In this document: one piece after another, positions 7,478 to 16,165 of the stretch
Position numbering within the stretch: the stretch's first letter is position 1
Layout: every line of letters begins with the position of its first letter
Source of the DNA: Clostridia bacterium
Lineage (GTDB): Bacteria > Bacillota_A > Clostridia > Oscillospirales > CAG-272
Direction of reading: 5' to 3'
Assembly (NCBI GenBank): GCA_017632155.1
Contig: JAGBRZ010000210.1
Coordinates: 1-32,683, forward strand
DNA: 32,683 bases
Translations under genes and position numbers: made by a program
Notes under the pieces: generated by a model
The model's input: only the letters and a program-made list of their open reading frames with translations
Told to the model about the DNA's origin: nothing
Database searches by the model: none

Positions 7478-8137
7478 ATGAAAAAATACATCGAAATTCT
7501 GAAAAAAACGAAGCTTTTTGTGGGAATCGGCGACGGGGATATTGAAGCTATGCTTAGCTGTCTGGGTGCCACGGTTCGTAGCTTCAAAAAGGGCGAATAC
7601 GTTTTTCACGAAGGCGAAAAAATACAATTCATCACGGTACTTCTTGAAGGTTGCATTCTTGTTCAGCGCGACGATTATTGGGGAAACCGTTCGATAATCA
7701 ATCGCATTGGTGTGGGTGAAATGTTTGGCGAGGCTTATGCTACCCCCGGCAGCGGAGAGCTTCTTAACGACGTCGTCGCCATCGAGGAGAGCACAGTTAT
7801 GTTTTTTGACGTTCTCCGAATTCTGACGGTATGCCCTTCAGCTTGCAGATTCCATTCGCTGACGGTGCAGAACCTCGTTTGCGCCATATCCGAGAAAAAT
7901 CGCAGCCTTGTGGCAAAACTTGGGTATATGTCAAACCGATCAACACGCGGAAAGCTGCTTGCCTATCTCTCGGACGAGGCAAAAAAGCAGCACTCCTCAA
8001 GCTTCGAAATACCCTTCAACCGCCAACAGCTCGCGGATTTTCTTTACGTCGACCGCAGCGCGATGTCAAACGAGCTGTGCAAAATGCGCGACGAAGGAAT
8101 CTTGAAATTCGAAAAGAATAAATTCACTTTGACTTAA
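7478..8137 (+). CDS. Crp/Fnr family transcriptional regulator
   Basis: 219-residue DNA-binding regulator. Residues about 15-120 form a cyclic-nucleotide-binding-like beta barrel (LFVGIGDGDIEAML, FHEGEKIQFITVLLEG, GVGEMFGEAY), and the C-terminal ~60 residues a winged helix with FNRQQLADFLYVDRSAMSNEL as recognition helix region. The N-terminal FNR-type cysteine cluster that would bind 4Fe-4S is absent, so the ligand is not oxygen through FNR chemistry. AGAGG lies 6 bp before the ATG. It is divergent from the iron-sulfur protein gene, with 93 bp between the two starts. The pair looks like a regulator-target module of the type found in Clostridia for nitrosative or redox stress (inference). The effector is unknown. 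Confidence 0.85.
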   Translation: MKKYIEILKKTKLFVGIGDGDIEAMLSCLGATVRSFKKGEYVFHEGEKIQFITVLLEGCILVQRDDYWGNRSIINRIGVGEMFGEAYATPGSGELLNDVVAIEESTVMFFDVLRILTVCPSACRFHSLTVQNLVCAISEKNRSLVAKLGYMSNRSTRGKLLAYLSDEAKKQHSSSFEIPFNRQQLADFLYVDRSAMSNELCKMRDEGILKFEKNKFTLT

Positions 8138-8212
8138 ACTTCTGCCTCGTACGCTTCAAGGTCATGGGCATGAATTGTGATAAATCAGTACTATTTTTAT
8201 ATTAAAAATCAG

Positions 8213-8241
8213 TTGAATTATCATATAAAATATGATATAAT
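8213..8241 (+). promoter_or_regulatory. Sigma-A promoter of the 8281-12567 operon
   Basis: TTGAAT (8213-8218), 17-bp spacer, TATAAT (8236-8241) with extended -10 TG at 8233-8234. It stands 40 bp before the GNAT start codon. A GGAGG site follows at 8264-8268. Confidence 0.8.
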
Positions 8242-8280
8242 TGAATAAAGGAAATATATCCCACGGAGGAACCAAATATA

Positions 8281-8757
8281 ATGAATAACGTTCAGTTCAG
8301 ATACGCGACCGAAAATGACGCCGCGCTTGTTCTTGAATTCATAAAAGGAATTGCTACCTACGAAAAAATGCTTGACGAGGTCGTCAACACCGATGAATTG
8401 ATCAAAGAGGTCGTTTTCGGCAAGGGAAACGCCGAGGTCATCTTCGCTCTTGAAGACGGCAAGGAAGTTGGCTTTGCCCTCTTCTTCCACAATTATTCCA
8501 CCTTCGTCGGACGCGCGGGAATTCATCTTGAAGACCTCTTCGTCTGGCCCGAATACCGTGGAAAGGGTTACGGCAAGGCACTCTTCTGCGAGGTTGCAAG
8601 AATCGCAAAGGAGAGAAACTGCGGCAGAATGGAGTGGACCTGTCTTAACTGGAATACTCCGAGCATAAATTTCTATCTCTCGATGGGGGCTGTTCCGATG
8701 GATGAGTGGACAACCTACCGTCTGACCGAGGATAAGATCGCGGCGCTTGTAAAATGA
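8281..8757 (+). CDS. GNAT family N-acetyltransferase, diamine/polyamine acetyltransferase-like
   Basis: 158-residue acetyl-CoA-dependent acetyltransferase. The order of motifs is that of the GNAT fold: N-terminal FRYATENDAALVLEFI, EVGFALFFHNYSTF in beta 3-4, the acetyl-CoA pyrophosphate loop in LFVWPEYRGKGYGKALF, and the late CLNWNTPSINFYLSMGA motif. The combination of YEKM, HNYSTF and LEDLFVWPEYRGKG is typical of the spermidine/spermine acetyltransferase-like branch, so a polyamine or small amine is a plausible substrate (inference). A GGAGG site lies 12 bp upstream. It is the first gene of a seven-gene operon; the next gene starts after 10 bp. Confidence 0.85.
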   Translation: MNNVQFRYATENDAALVLEFIKGIATYEKMLDEVVNTDELIKEVVFGKGNAEVIFALEDGKEVGFALFFHNYSTFVGRAGIHLEDLFVWPEYRGKGYGKALFCEVARIAKERNCGRMEWTCLNWNTPSINFYLSMGAVPMDEWTTYRLTEDKIAALVK

Positions 8758-8767
8758 GGTAACACCA

Positions 8768-9655
8768 ATGTACAAGCTTTACATGGATTTTGAAAATCCG
8801 ACAGAGGAAATGTTCGGCAAACGGCGCTCCGTTCAGGGAATGGCGATACACGGTGACACCGCGTTCGTGCTTTACCACAGCGGAGTTGCGGGAGCTTACG
8901 ATCTTGTCAGCCGCGACCCGAAGCCCGTCGGAGTTTTCAAGCTCGGCTCATATTGCCGCAACAAGGATGACAAGAGATACGACAATCACGCAAACGACGC
9001 TATGTTCGGTGCGACAATGCCTGGCGAGGAATTTCCTCTTATGTACGTAACTGCGGGTAACAGCGGTGATGCTGATGAAAAGGGGTGGCTCGCTTATTGT
9101 GCTGTTGAGCAGATCCGCCTCAAAGACGGTGTTTACTCTGCCCAAACGGTTCAGAGAATCTATTACAAGCCAACCGATGCGGACGGCACAAAATTCGAAA
9201 TTCCCGGTTGGGGCTGGCCCGCGTCGCTCGTTGACGTGAAGAACGGATTCTTCTATCTCCATTCGGCTCGCTTCCGCACCAAGCGCGAGATGTATCGCCC
9301 CGACAACGAATATATCGTGACAAAATTCCGCCTTCCCGATCCCACAGAGGGCGACGTAACTTTCACCGCAGAAGACATCCTCGATCAGTTTTGCCTTCCC
9401 TTCAATGCCTTTGCAACGCAAGGCGGAACGATTTATGAGGATAAGCTTTATTACTCCTTTGGTTTCGGTCGCGAGGACACTCCCGACGCGCTCAACGTCA
9501 TTGATCTGAAAGAGAAAAAATATGCGCTTTGCGAAGATCTTTCAACCGCGCCTTTCTTTGATCAGGAGGTCGAATGCGTTGCCTTCTACAAGGGCAAAAT
9601 GCTTATAAACACGCAAAAGCAAAAAATCTACGAAAGAGAGGCTTTTGATTTCTGA
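8768..9655 (+). CDS. Unknown protein, probable beta-propeller
   Basis: I do not recognise a named family. The 295-residue protein is rich in aromatic and beta-strand-like segments repeated about every 45-50 residues (for example QGMAIHGDTAFVLYHSG, LMYVTAGNSG, GFFYLHSARF, GGTIYEDKLYYSFGFG, ECVAFYKGKMLIN), a pattern typical of beta propellers with short 'V-KG-LY' blades. There is no signal peptide or membrane segment, so it is cytoplasmic. The stop overlaps the M20 peptidase start by one base (TGATG), implying translational coupling. A carbohydrate- or peptide-related function from the operon context would be a guess. Confidence 0.6.
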   Translation: MYKLYMDFENPTEEMFGKRRSVQGMAIHGDTAFVLYHSGVAGAYDLVSRDPKPVGVFKLGSYCRNKDDKRYDNHANDAMFGATMPGEEFPLMYVTAGNSGDADEKGWLAYCAVEQIRLKDGVYSAQTVQRIYYKPTDADGTKFEIPGWGWPASLVDVKNGFFYLHSARFRTKREMYRPDNEYIVTKFRLPDPTEGDVTFTAEDILDQFCLPFNAFATQGGTIYEDKLYYSFGFGREDTPDALNVIDLKEKKYALCEDLSTAPFFDQEVECVAFYKGKMLINTQKQKIYEREAFDF

Positions 9656-10785
9656 TGACTTTTCACGATTATGCTCTCGCGCACGCAGAGGAGCTGACGA
9701 GGCTTACCTGCGATATGACCCTCATCCCCGCGCCAAGCGGACACGAGAGAAAGCGCGCCGAATACTGTGCAGAATGGCTGAAGAATTCTGGCGCGGAAGG
9801 AGTCGAGATCGACGAATTCTGCAACGTCGTATGGAAGGCATTCCCAGGCAAGAGCGGCAAGTGGATCATCTTCTCTGCTCACACAGATACGGTTTTTGAT
9901 TTTGACGTTCCTCTTGAGATCAAAAAGGAAGACGATAAACTCTATTGCCCCGGCATCGGCGACGACACCGCAAACCTCGCAGTTCTTATGCTCGGAATGA
10001 GATACCTCATCGAAAACCCGCCCGTTGACAACGAATACGGTGTGCTCTTCATCGCGACAGCCTCCGAGGAGGTTGGAAGCGTGGGTATGTATAAATATCT
10101 GACCAAGAATGGCACCGATGATATTGCATTCTGTTACAGCTTCGATGCTTCAATACAACGCATCTATACCGGCACGGTGAATTACTACAACCACCTCTTC
10201 ACCGTTCGTGCTCCCGGAGGACACGCGCTTGGCGCATTCGGAACTCCGAGCGCGATAGAAGAGCTTTCGAAGGTCATTCTTGACACGTCCGCGGCTTGCC
10301 GCGAGTATATCGCAAGCAAAAAACTCAAGCGCACAACGATCAACGTCGGTATGATGAGCGGCGGCAACCGCCACAACATCATAGCGGCAGAGGCTCACGC
10401 GCTGATCGAGCTTCGTTCTGACAAGTACGAAAGATATGAAGTGCTCGCTTCGCATCTCGCCAAAGCGGTTGAAAAGTATTCAACCGAGCAAGTCACGATT
10501 ACAAACGAGATCGTCAGCGACACGGCGCATTGGAACACGGTGCCCGACGAAGTAATGAAGAGATACGGCGAGGAGCACCGCGAAATGCTGCGCTCTCTCG
10601 GTATCGAGCCGAGATTTTCTTCTGCTTGCACCGACTGCCGTTATCCTATGAGCAAGGGAATACCATCACTCGACGTCGGTCTTTGCAAGACTTCATATCC
10701 GCACAACGTCGGCGAGCTTCTCTACCCCGATTCTCTTCCCGTGGGGCTTGAATTTTTGCTGATGATCTTTGAAAGATATTTATAA
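9655..10785 (+). CDS. M20 family metallopeptidase (aminoacylase/dipeptidase-like)
   Basis: 376-residue di-zinc amidohydrolase of the M20/M25/M40 group, which removes N-terminal or acyl residues from peptides or amino acids. Metal-site motifs are visible: SAHTDTV (His76, Asp78), PGIGDDTANL (around Asp103) and the ATASEEVG pair (Glu138 general base, Glu139). GGHALGAFGTPSA is the dimerisation-domain motif, with the conserved histidine. A cysteine-rich stretch SACTDCRYP replaces part of the usual C-terminal region. The protein overlaps the preceding gene by one base and is followed after 11 bp by bcp, so it belongs to the 8281 operon. Substrate is unknown; lack of a signal peptide indicates an intracellular peptidase. 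Confidence 0.82.
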   Translation: MTFHDYALAHAEELTRLTCDMTLIPAPSGHERKRAEYCAEWLKNSGAEGVEIDEFCNVVWKAFPGKSGKWIIFSAHTDTVFDFDVPLEIKKEDDKLYCPGIGDDTANLAVLMLGMRYLIENPPVDNEYGVLFIATASEEVGSVGMYKYLTKNGTDDIAFCYSFDASIQRIYTGTVNYYNHLFTVRAPGGHALGAFGTPSAIEELSKVILDTSAACREYIASKKLKRTTINVGMMSGGNRHNIIAAEAHALIELRSDKYERYEVLASHLAKAVEKYSTEQVTITNEIVSDTAHWNTVPDEVMKRYGEEHREMLRSLGIEPRFSSACTDCRYPMSKGIPSLDVGLCKTSYPHNVGELLYPDSLPVGLEFLLMIFERYL

Positions 10786-10796
10786 GGAGATATACA

Positions 10797-11249
10797 ATGC
10801 TTGAAATCGGAATGAAAGCGCCAAATTTTACGCTTAAGGACAAAAACGGTAACGATGTTTCACTCTCTGACTTTCTCGGAAAGCGAGTCGTTCTCTACTT
10901 CTACCCCAAGGATAACACACCCGGATGCACCCGTCAGGCTTGCGCCTTTGCGGGAGCTTACAAGCAGTTTGAGGCGAAGGGAGTCGAGGTCATCGGCATC
11001 AGCAAGGACAGCGTTGCTTCGCACGTTAAATTTGCCGAGAAGTATGATCTACCCTTTGTTCTTCTCTCCGACCCCGAGCGCATCGCCATTGAGGCTTACG
11101 GTGTTTGGCAGGAGAAAAAGATGTGCGGAAAGGTTTCAATGGGAGTTGTCCGCACCACATTCATCATTGACGAGGACGGCAACATCGAAAAGGTGATGCC
11201 GAAGGTAAAACCCGATACAAATGCCGCGGATATTCTCGCGGAACTTTAA
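10797..11249 (+). CDS. bcp: Thioredoxin-dependent peroxiredoxin, Bcp type
   Basis: 150-residue peroxiredoxin that reduces H2O2 and organic hydroperoxides. The peroxidatic Cys is in KDNTPGCTRQAC, with the resolving Cys five residues later as in the atypical two-Cys Bcp group. Other family marks are APNFTLKDKNG, VVLYFYPKD and GVVRTTFIIDEDGNI. Length is standard. AAGGAG lies just upstream of the ATG at 10797. In an obligate anaerobe it protects against transient oxygen or host oxidants. It is the fourth gene of the operon, followed by other small redox or detoxification genes (ABM monooxygenase, nitroreductase). Confidence 0.92.
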   Translation: MLEIGMKAPNFTLKDKNGNDVSLSDFLGKRVVLYFYPKDNTPGCTRQACAFAGAYKQFEAKGVEVIGISKDSVASHVKFAEKYDLPFVLLSDPERIAIEAYGVWQEKKMCGKVSMGVVRTTFIIDEDGNIEKVMPKVKPDTNAADILAEL

Positions 11250-11260
11250 GGAGGATAAAA

Positions 11261-11548
11261 ATGTACACCATCTACGTTAGTTTCATCTGCCACGAGGGCA
11301 AGCGCGAGGCGTTTGTCGAGAGAATGAAGAGTGAGGGCGTGCTTGACGCAGTACGCGCCGAGGACGGATGCATCCGCTACGATTATTATTATGCCGACGA
11401 AAATCCCAACGAGCTTCTTCTCATCGAGGCTTGGGAATCGAAGGAGCATCAGCAGGTGCACATCGGTCAGCCCCATATGGCAACTCTGCGCACCTTCAGA
11501 AACGAATATATCGCAGAATCCAAGCTCGGTGAATTTGAGCTGAAATGA
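11261..11548 (+). CDS. Antibiotic biosynthesis monooxygenase (ABM) domain protein, YgiN-like
   Basis: 95-residue single-domain ferredoxin-like fold protein of the ABM family (quinol monooxygenase or Dabb-like). Typical features are IYVSFICHEGKREAFVERM, EDGCIRYDYYYADENPNELLLIEAWESKE and HQQVHIGQPHM, the last carrying the conserved histidines. Members act as homodimers on quinones or aromatic compounds, or as haem-binding proteins; the substrate is unknown here. AAGGAGG precedes the start by 7 bp. The last four bases (ATGA) overlap the next start, so it is translationally coupled to the YbaK homologue. Confidence 0.82.
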   Translation: MYTIYVSFICHEGKREAFVERMKSEGVLDAVRAEDGCIRYDYYYADENPNELLLIEAWESKEHQQVHIGQPHMATLRTFRNEYIAESKLGEFELK

Positions 11549-12024
11549 AAAAAACAGACGAAAAAACAAACGTGATGCGTCTGCTTGACTCCAAAAAGGT
11601 CAAGTATGAAAAGCATCTATACGTTGACACAGACGCGATCAGCGGAGTTGAGATAGCAACGGTTTTGAATCAAGACCCCAATCACGTTTTCAAAACACTT
11701 GTAACGGTGGGTGCATCGAAAAATTACTATGTTTTTATGATCCCCGTCGAGCGCGAGCTTGATCTCAAAAAAGCAGCTCGAGCGGCGGGCGAGAAAAATA
11801 TCGTGATGATAAAACAAAAGGAGCTCTTGCCGCTGACGGGCTACATCCACGGTGGATGCTCGCCCATCGGAATGAAAAAGCAGTTCCCCACATTCACGGA
11901 CGCAACCGCCGGGAATTTCGAAACCATACTTTTCAGCGCAGGCAGGATCGGATATCAGGTTGAGATCACGCTCGAAGAACTCCGCAAGGTGCTGAAATTT
12001 GAGCTTGTTGATTTGACCGTATAA
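11545..12024 (+). CDS. ybaK: YbaK/Cys-tRNA(Pro) deacylase
   Basis: Trans-editing enzyme that hydrolyses mischarged Cys-tRNA(Pro) and related aminoacyl-tRNAs. The 159-residue protein has the YbaK fold marks: a helix EIATVLNQDPNHVFKTLVT with the conserved lysine in FKTL, ELDLKKAARAAGEKN, and GYIHGGCSPIGMKKQFPTF, the family's second signature. The start overlaps the stop of the ABM gene by four bases. Length and motifs are normal for the family, and nothing in the sequence argues against activity. Its place in a redox/detoxification operon is common but not instructive. Confidence 0.88.
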   Translation: MKKTDEKTNVMRLLDSKKVKYEKHLYVDTDAISGVEIATVLNQDPNHVFKTLVTVGASKNYYVFMIPVERELDLKKAARAAGEKNIVMIKQKELLPLTGYIHGGCSPIGMKKQFPTFTDATAGNFETILFSAGRIGYQVEITLEELRKVLKFELVDLTV

Positions 12025-12036
12025 AGGAGTAATCAA

Positions 12037-12567
12037 ATGAACTTCACAGAAATAGCAAACAACCGTCAATCATGCCGCAATTACGATGCGGAAAGAGCTG
12101 TCGAGCAGGAAAAGCTTGACGCGATTCTTGAATCGGCGCGGCTTTCGCCCTCGGCTTGCAACGGTCAGCCATATCTTATGACCGTCTGCCGCGGCGAGTC
12201 GGCAAAGGCTGTCGCAAAGGCGGTTCAAGGAATGGGAATGAACAAATTTGCCGATAACGCGCCCGTTCTCATCGTCATTTCCGAAAAGCCATACGTTGCC
12301 TCCGCCGCTCTCGGCGCGAAAGTCAAGGGCAATGACTACCGATCGATCGACATCGGCATTCTCGCCGCATACATCACCGCAGAAGCCGCCGCGCAAGGAC
12401 TTGGAAGCTGCATTCTCGGATGGTTCGACGATGCCAAGCTCCGTGAGATCTGCTCCCTCGATGCGCCCGCAAGGCTCGTCATCACCCTCGGATATCCCAA
12501 AGAGGGTGACAAGTTGCGTGAGAAGAAACGCAAGGATATGGCGGAAATAGTGCAGGTTATTGATTGA
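12037..12567 (+). CDS. Nitroreductase family FMN protein
   Basis: 176-residue NAD(P)H-dependent FMN oxidoreductase of the nitroreductase superfamily. The N-terminal FMN-phosphate site is visible in NRQSCRNYDAERAV followed by LSPSACNGQPY; the middle part has DIGILAAYITAEAAAQGLGSCILGWF, and the end has LVITLGYPKEGD. It is short compared with 200-220 residues, as often in Clostridia members. AAGGAGT precedes the start. The gene is the last of the seven-gene operon and is followed by a strong terminator. Reduction of quinones or nitro compounds is the usual in vitro activity; the natural substrate is unknown. Confidence 0.85.
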   Translation: MNFTEIANNRQSCRNYDAERAVEQEKLDAILESARLSPSACNGQPYLMTVCRGESAKAVAKAVQGMGMNKFADNAPVLIVISEKPYVASAALGAKVKGNDYRSIDIGILAAYITAEAAAQGLGSCILGWFDDAKLREICSLDAPARLVITLGYPKEGDKLREKKRKDMAEIVQVID

Positions 12568-12584
12568 TCATTTCAGAATAACAT

Positions 12585-12620
12585 AAAATCCTCATCCGAA
12601 AAATCGGATGAGGATTTTTT
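12585..12620. terminator. Strong intrinsic terminator, bidirectional
   Basis: AAAATCCTCATCCGA / TCGGATGAGGATTTT, a perfect 15-bp stem with a four-base A loop and a T6 run, ends the 8281 operon and also serves the convergent histidine phosphatase gene, whose stop is at 12639. Confidence 0.9.
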
Positions 12621-12638
12621 ACTATTCACAACAAATTT

Positions 12639-13379
12639 TCAGTCCGCCTTCGGCAAAACCGCTTCCGTTTTTTCCTCATAAAATTCCTTCGCAAGTCCCT
12701 TTTTAGAAACGGGTTCGTCGTTTGCGTAGAGGTGCGAGGTGTCGCCCATTTGCATACATTTGAAGAAGACCTCGCCCTTGACTCGCTCTTCGGTGACCAT
12801 TGTTGTGACAGACGATGCGGGCATAAAGAAGCTCTGCCAGAGCATTGGGAGCGCGACGCCCGAAAGATGCGAGATGAGCGCCATTCCGAGTCCGAAATGA
12901 CAGAAAAAGGCTATAGTAGTATCGGGGCTTTGCTCGGTGCGGTAGAAAAATCCTTCTTTTTTATAACCATAGCCCTCGAGAATGGCGTCAAATTCCTTTA
13001 TGGTTTCATTCCATACCTCTTCGACGTTGCCCGAGCTCATCAGCTCGTTTTGAAGCCACTTGTCCTTGTCGAACATTTCGGGATGCTCGTTCCAGAAGCG
13101 CGGCTTCATATTCCACGCGCAACGATTCTTCTGCTTTTCTTCATCCCAAACTCTTCCGCGGAATTCGTGAAGCCAATCAAGAGTTTGTGCCGATTTGCCC
13201 GTCAGTTCAAGATACGGTTGAGCCGTGTGCTGTGCACGTCCCATCGGAGAAACGTAAACGTCACTTATCGGAAGCTTGGCAAGTCTTTCAGCGAGCATGT
13301 GAGCCTCGCGCCAGCCTTTTTCGGTTATGGTATTATTCTCGTAATCGGGTTCGGCGTGTCTTATTATAAGTATCTTCAT
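12639..13379 (-). CDS. Histidine phosphatase superfamily protein (phosphoglycerate mutase-like)
   Basis: 246-residue phosphohydrolase or phosphomutase. The catalytic RHAEP motif (Arg7, His8) is at the N-terminus, the second arginine is in VSPMGRAQHTAQPY, and the second catalytic His lies in IAFFCHFGLGMAL. The C-terminal ~50 residues go beyond the core. It is the third gene of a minus-strand operon, its ATG 13 bp after the MBL lipoprotein stop, with GGGAG just upstream. The substrate is not indicated by the neighbours. Confidence 0.83.
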   Translation of the reverse strand: MKILIIRHAEPDYENNTITEKGWREAHMLAERLAKLPISDVYVSPMGRAQHTAQPYLELTGKSAQTLDWLHEFRGRVWDEEKQKNRCAWNMKPRFWNEHPEMFDKDKWLQNELMSSGNVEEVWNETIKEFDAILEGYGYKKEGFFYRTEQSPDTTIAFFCHFGLGMALISHLSGVALPMLWQSFFMPASSVTTMVTEERVKGEVFFKCMQMGDTSHLYANDEPVSKKGLAKEFYEEKTEAVLPKAD

Positions 13380-13391
13380 TTCAATTCTCCC

Positions 13392-15065
13392 TTATTTTAG
13401 CTCTATCGTGTAAATACCGTTATAGGAATAAACGATCTTTGCGGAGCTGTCGCTCTCTATGTGCTTGTTGGGCGTATGCTTGTTGTAAAATTCGATGCTT
13501 GCGGGCCAAAGATATATATCGGGATCGACCGCTTTATAGAACTGCGTATGCGCCGAGTTGTTCGCGCCGTGCGAGTTTGCCTGGCTAATGTCACATTTGA
13601 GGGTCGCCGCAGTATAGCGTTTCATTATGTACTGCCCGATCACAACAGATCCCGCGTCGCCCGTGAATATCATCTTCTTGCTTGCGGTCTTGACGGTAAA
13701 CACGAGGCTCGTTTCATCGAGATCGTTATATTCGGTCAGGAACATATCGTCAACGCTTCCGAGCATTTGCACCTCAAGGTCGGCGAAATAATATGTCTGA
13801 CCCGTTCTTGCGGTAACGTAATCTGCGCCGAGTGTCTTTGCCGCCTTTTCAAGCTTGGATATGCGGCCAGCGTAAGTACTTTTATCATAAGCGGTCTGAT
13901 AGGATTCGTGCGGCATATTGGAATAAATAGCATCACATTTTATTTGTGAAGCATATTTGCTCGATGCAATATCGACCACTCCGCTCATGTGGTCACCGTG
14001 AGCGTGGGTAACAAACCACGCGCGGATGTGAGGCTTGCTGCCTGCCGCGATCCTCTCCGTCAGCACGGAATAGAGTCGGTCAAGAAACTTCGGGTCGCTG
14101 TCACCGCTGTCAACTATGATAAAGCTTCCGTCCGAAGCCTGAATGACATAGCACATACCCTTGAGTGCGCCGGCATACTCAAGACCGGGCTCAATAACAA
14201 CAGGAGTCGTTGTTGCAGTAAAGTTCTCTGCTTTCAAAGGCGTTTGGTAGGAGGGCTTATCAACGAGAATTGCAAGCTCCTTCGTCGCCGTCCAATAATC
14301 AACGGTTATTTCCGTACCGTTTTTACCGAGCACCGCAAAGCTTGCATCGGTGTTCTCGTTCTTTTGTATCAAAGAAAAACCTTCGCCCGTCAGTTTGGTT
14401 ATGTAAGCATTCCAATCATCTGCAGAACTATCCTTAAAGCAGAGCTCGTAAGCTCCGCGAGCTCCGGCGATATGGTAGATCACAGGCATACGGTTCAACG
14501 AAAAATGCGGAACTTCTGCCTCGATAATTGAGGAATCAACACCTTTGACCAAAACGTCTTCGGTAATCTTACCCGCGGTATCTCCCGTTTCAAAGGATTT
14601 TTTGAGTCGCATAATGAATTTTGAACAGCAATCTCCGATTGCATCGACACTCCAAGCGGCGATGACGATATTTCCGTCCTCGGTAAGCTTCATAGCGTAG
14701 TCACGATAGGGGACGTCGGCGTAATATGAGGAAAATTCAGCCTCCGCTTGCGCGCCGATCAAAATCAGCTTCTTTCCCTCGGCGAGCTTTGAGTTCTTTT
14801 TGACCTCGAATTTCACGCCGTAAATATCGCCAAGCTTATCCGCGAAGGAATTTGCGGCGTTTCTGATATCGCCGTTGCTTCTTTCGGGAAGAACGATGGC
14901 ATATGCCGACTCTCCATTTTCAACGAGCATCGGCAGAATTTCTGCCGTGGGTGCATCTGTTTCGCTCGGCAGAGTAGTTTCTGCCCCTCCCTCTTCACAC
15001 GCAGTGAAAATCATGATCAGAGAAAACAGCAGCAATAATATAAATCTTCTTTTTGACACGATCAT
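13392..15065 (-). CDS. MBL-fold metallohydrolase lipoprotein with large N-terminal domain
   Basis: 557-residue surface lipoprotein. Residues 1-22 form a lipoprotein signal peptide with lipobox IFTAC and lipidated Cys23, followed by a Ser/Thr/Glu-rich linker. Residues ~50-290 form an uncharacterised domain; the metallo-beta-lactamase fold starts near residue 300 (FIIVDSGDSD) with HAHGDH at 354-359, a later MIFTGDAGS, and SQANSHGANN. The layout resembles ComEC/Rec2-type MBL domains, often phosphodiesterases, but the substrate is unknown. The start codon follows the AraC stop immediately (TAAATG), and ACTCCT upstream on the plus strand gives AGGAG. It is unusual in being cell-surface anchored; a carbohydrate, phosphoester or nucleic-acid substrate taken from outside is possible (inference). 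Confidence 0.82.
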   Translation of the reverse strand: MIVSKRRFILLLLFSLIMIFTACEEGGAETTLPSETDAPTAEILPMLVENGESAYAIVLPERSNGDIRNAANSFADKLGDIYGVKFEVKKNSKLAEGKKLILIGAQAEAEFSSYYADVPYRDYAMKLTEDGNIVIAAWSVDAIGDCCSKFIMRLKKSFETGDTAGKITEDVLVKGVDSSIIEAEVPHFSLNRMPVIYHIAGARGAYELCFKDSSADDWNAYITKLTGEGFSLIQKNENTDASFAVLGKNGTEITVDYWTATKELAILVDKPSYQTPLKAENFTATTTPVVIEPGLEYAGALKGMCYVIQASDGSFIIVDSGDSDPKFLDRLYSVLTERIAAGSKPHIRAWFVTHAHGDHMSGVVDIASSKYASQIKCDAIYSNMPHESYQTAYDKSTYAGRISKLEKAAKTLGADYVTARTGQTYYFADLEVQMLGSVDDMFLTEYNDLDETSLVFTVKTASKKMIFTGDAGSVVIGQYIMKRYTAATLKCDISQANSHGANNSAHTQFYKAVDPDIYLWPASIEFYNKHTPNKHIESDSSAKIVYSYNGIYTIELK

Positions 15066-15977
15066 TTACTCCTTTTTATTGGACGCTTCGCGGTATTCGC
15101 TCGGTGTGATGCCGTATCTTTCCTTGAATACCCTTGCAAAGTTTCTGTATTCGCCAAAGCCCGAAAGGCTTGCGACCTCGCCGATGTTATATTTTGAATT
15201 TGAAAGCAGCGTTACCGCCGCAGAAAGCCTTGTATCCGTAAGATATGCCTGAACCGACTTTCCCGTTTCCTTTTTAAAAAGCTCGCGCAAATATTTTTCC
15301 GATATATGCGCCGCTTGTGCGACATCAGCAACTCCGATGGCAGAACGGTACTTTTTGCTGATAAAACGAACCGCATTCAAAACGTGAGGATTCATATCGA
15401 AAGAAGGCATCGTAAGTTTGCCCTCTTTTTCGCCCACGTTAGCTTGATTCAGCGAAAGCAGGTCAAATAGCACAGAGGTCATTTTCATATCCGCGATACA
15501 CTCGGGATGGTATTCGTATACCGCCTCCTCGCACACTCTTTGAATATGATCAAGTCCCTTAACTTCAAATATCGTATCCTCTGCGGTAAAGCCCGCTCGC
15601 ATCAATATCTGCTCGGCAAGGCTGCCCGAAAAGGAAACGTATATAAACTTCCACGGATGCCTCATATCTGCCGACATACTGTTGACTCGGTTTTGCCACA
15701 TAAGAAAACCCTGACCGCTTTTAACGGGCAGACCGTTGAACCAACCGTTACCTTCGAGCACGTACACAAGCTTGTATCTCTTTGTAACGTGGTTAAAATA
15801 TCTGTCATCGGCACTGTTTCGGCAAAATCCAATGTGATATACCGCAAAAGCGGGATGCTCGTCATAGTTTTTGATTATGTCGGTATAAAGCTCGGCGCTT
15901 CTGTTGAATCCCTCGGGGGAATCGTACGAGCGCCATTTTCCACCGGGGAACCTTTGTCTGTATTTACAATTCGCCAT
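15066..15977 (-). CDS. AraC family transcriptional regulator
   Basis: 303-residue regulator. The N-terminal ~190 residues are a cupin-like sensor (VLEGNGWFNGLPVKSGQGFLMW), and residues ~200-300 hold the two AraC helix-turn-helix motifs, IGVADVAQAAHISEKYLREL and YNIGEVASLSGFGEYRNFAR followed by FKERYGITPSEYR. GGGGGTG lies upstream of the ATG. It is the first gene of a minus-strand operon with the MBL lipoprotein and phosphatase, and is divergent from the solute-binding protein gene across 188 bp. This is the classical arrangement for a sugar-responsive regulator controlling the two flanking units (inference). Confidence 0.88.
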   Translation of the reverse strand: MANCKYRQRFPGGKWRSYDSPEGFNRSAELYTDIIKNYDEHPAFAVYHIGFCRNSADDRYFNHVTKRYKLVYVLEGNGWFNGLPVKSGQGFLMWQNRVNSMSADMRHPWKFIYVSFSGSLAEQILMRAGFTAEDTIFEVKGLDHIQRVCEEAVYEYHPECIADMKMTSVLFDLLSLNQANVGEKEGKLTMPSFDMNPHVLNAVRFISKKYRSAIGVADVAQAAHISEKYLRELFKKETGKSVQAYLTDTRLSAAVTLLSNSKYNIGEVASLSGFGEYRNFARVFKERYGITPSEYREASNKKE

Positions 15978-16129
15978 ATCGCACCCCCGAAAATCTTATA
16001 ATGACATTATATAATAAAAAGCACAATATTTCAAGCATAAATTCGATATTTCTTTGTATTTTCGGCATTTTTGGTATAAAATACGGTCGTTATTACCATT
16101 TACGCCACAAACAAAATGTGATATATTTA

Positions 16130-16138
16130 TGATATAGT
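16130..16138 (+). promoter_or_regulatory. Extended -10 promoter (TGATATAGT) of the solute-binding protein gene
   Basis: TGATATAGT, one base off the extended -10 consensus, lies 28 bp before the ATG. The 17-bp upstream hexamer (AACAAA) is poor, so an activator such as the divergent AraC protein could be needed. GGAGG lies at 16156-16160. Confidence 0.5.
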
Positions 16139-16165
16139 TTAATATCAACACCAACGGAGGTTATT

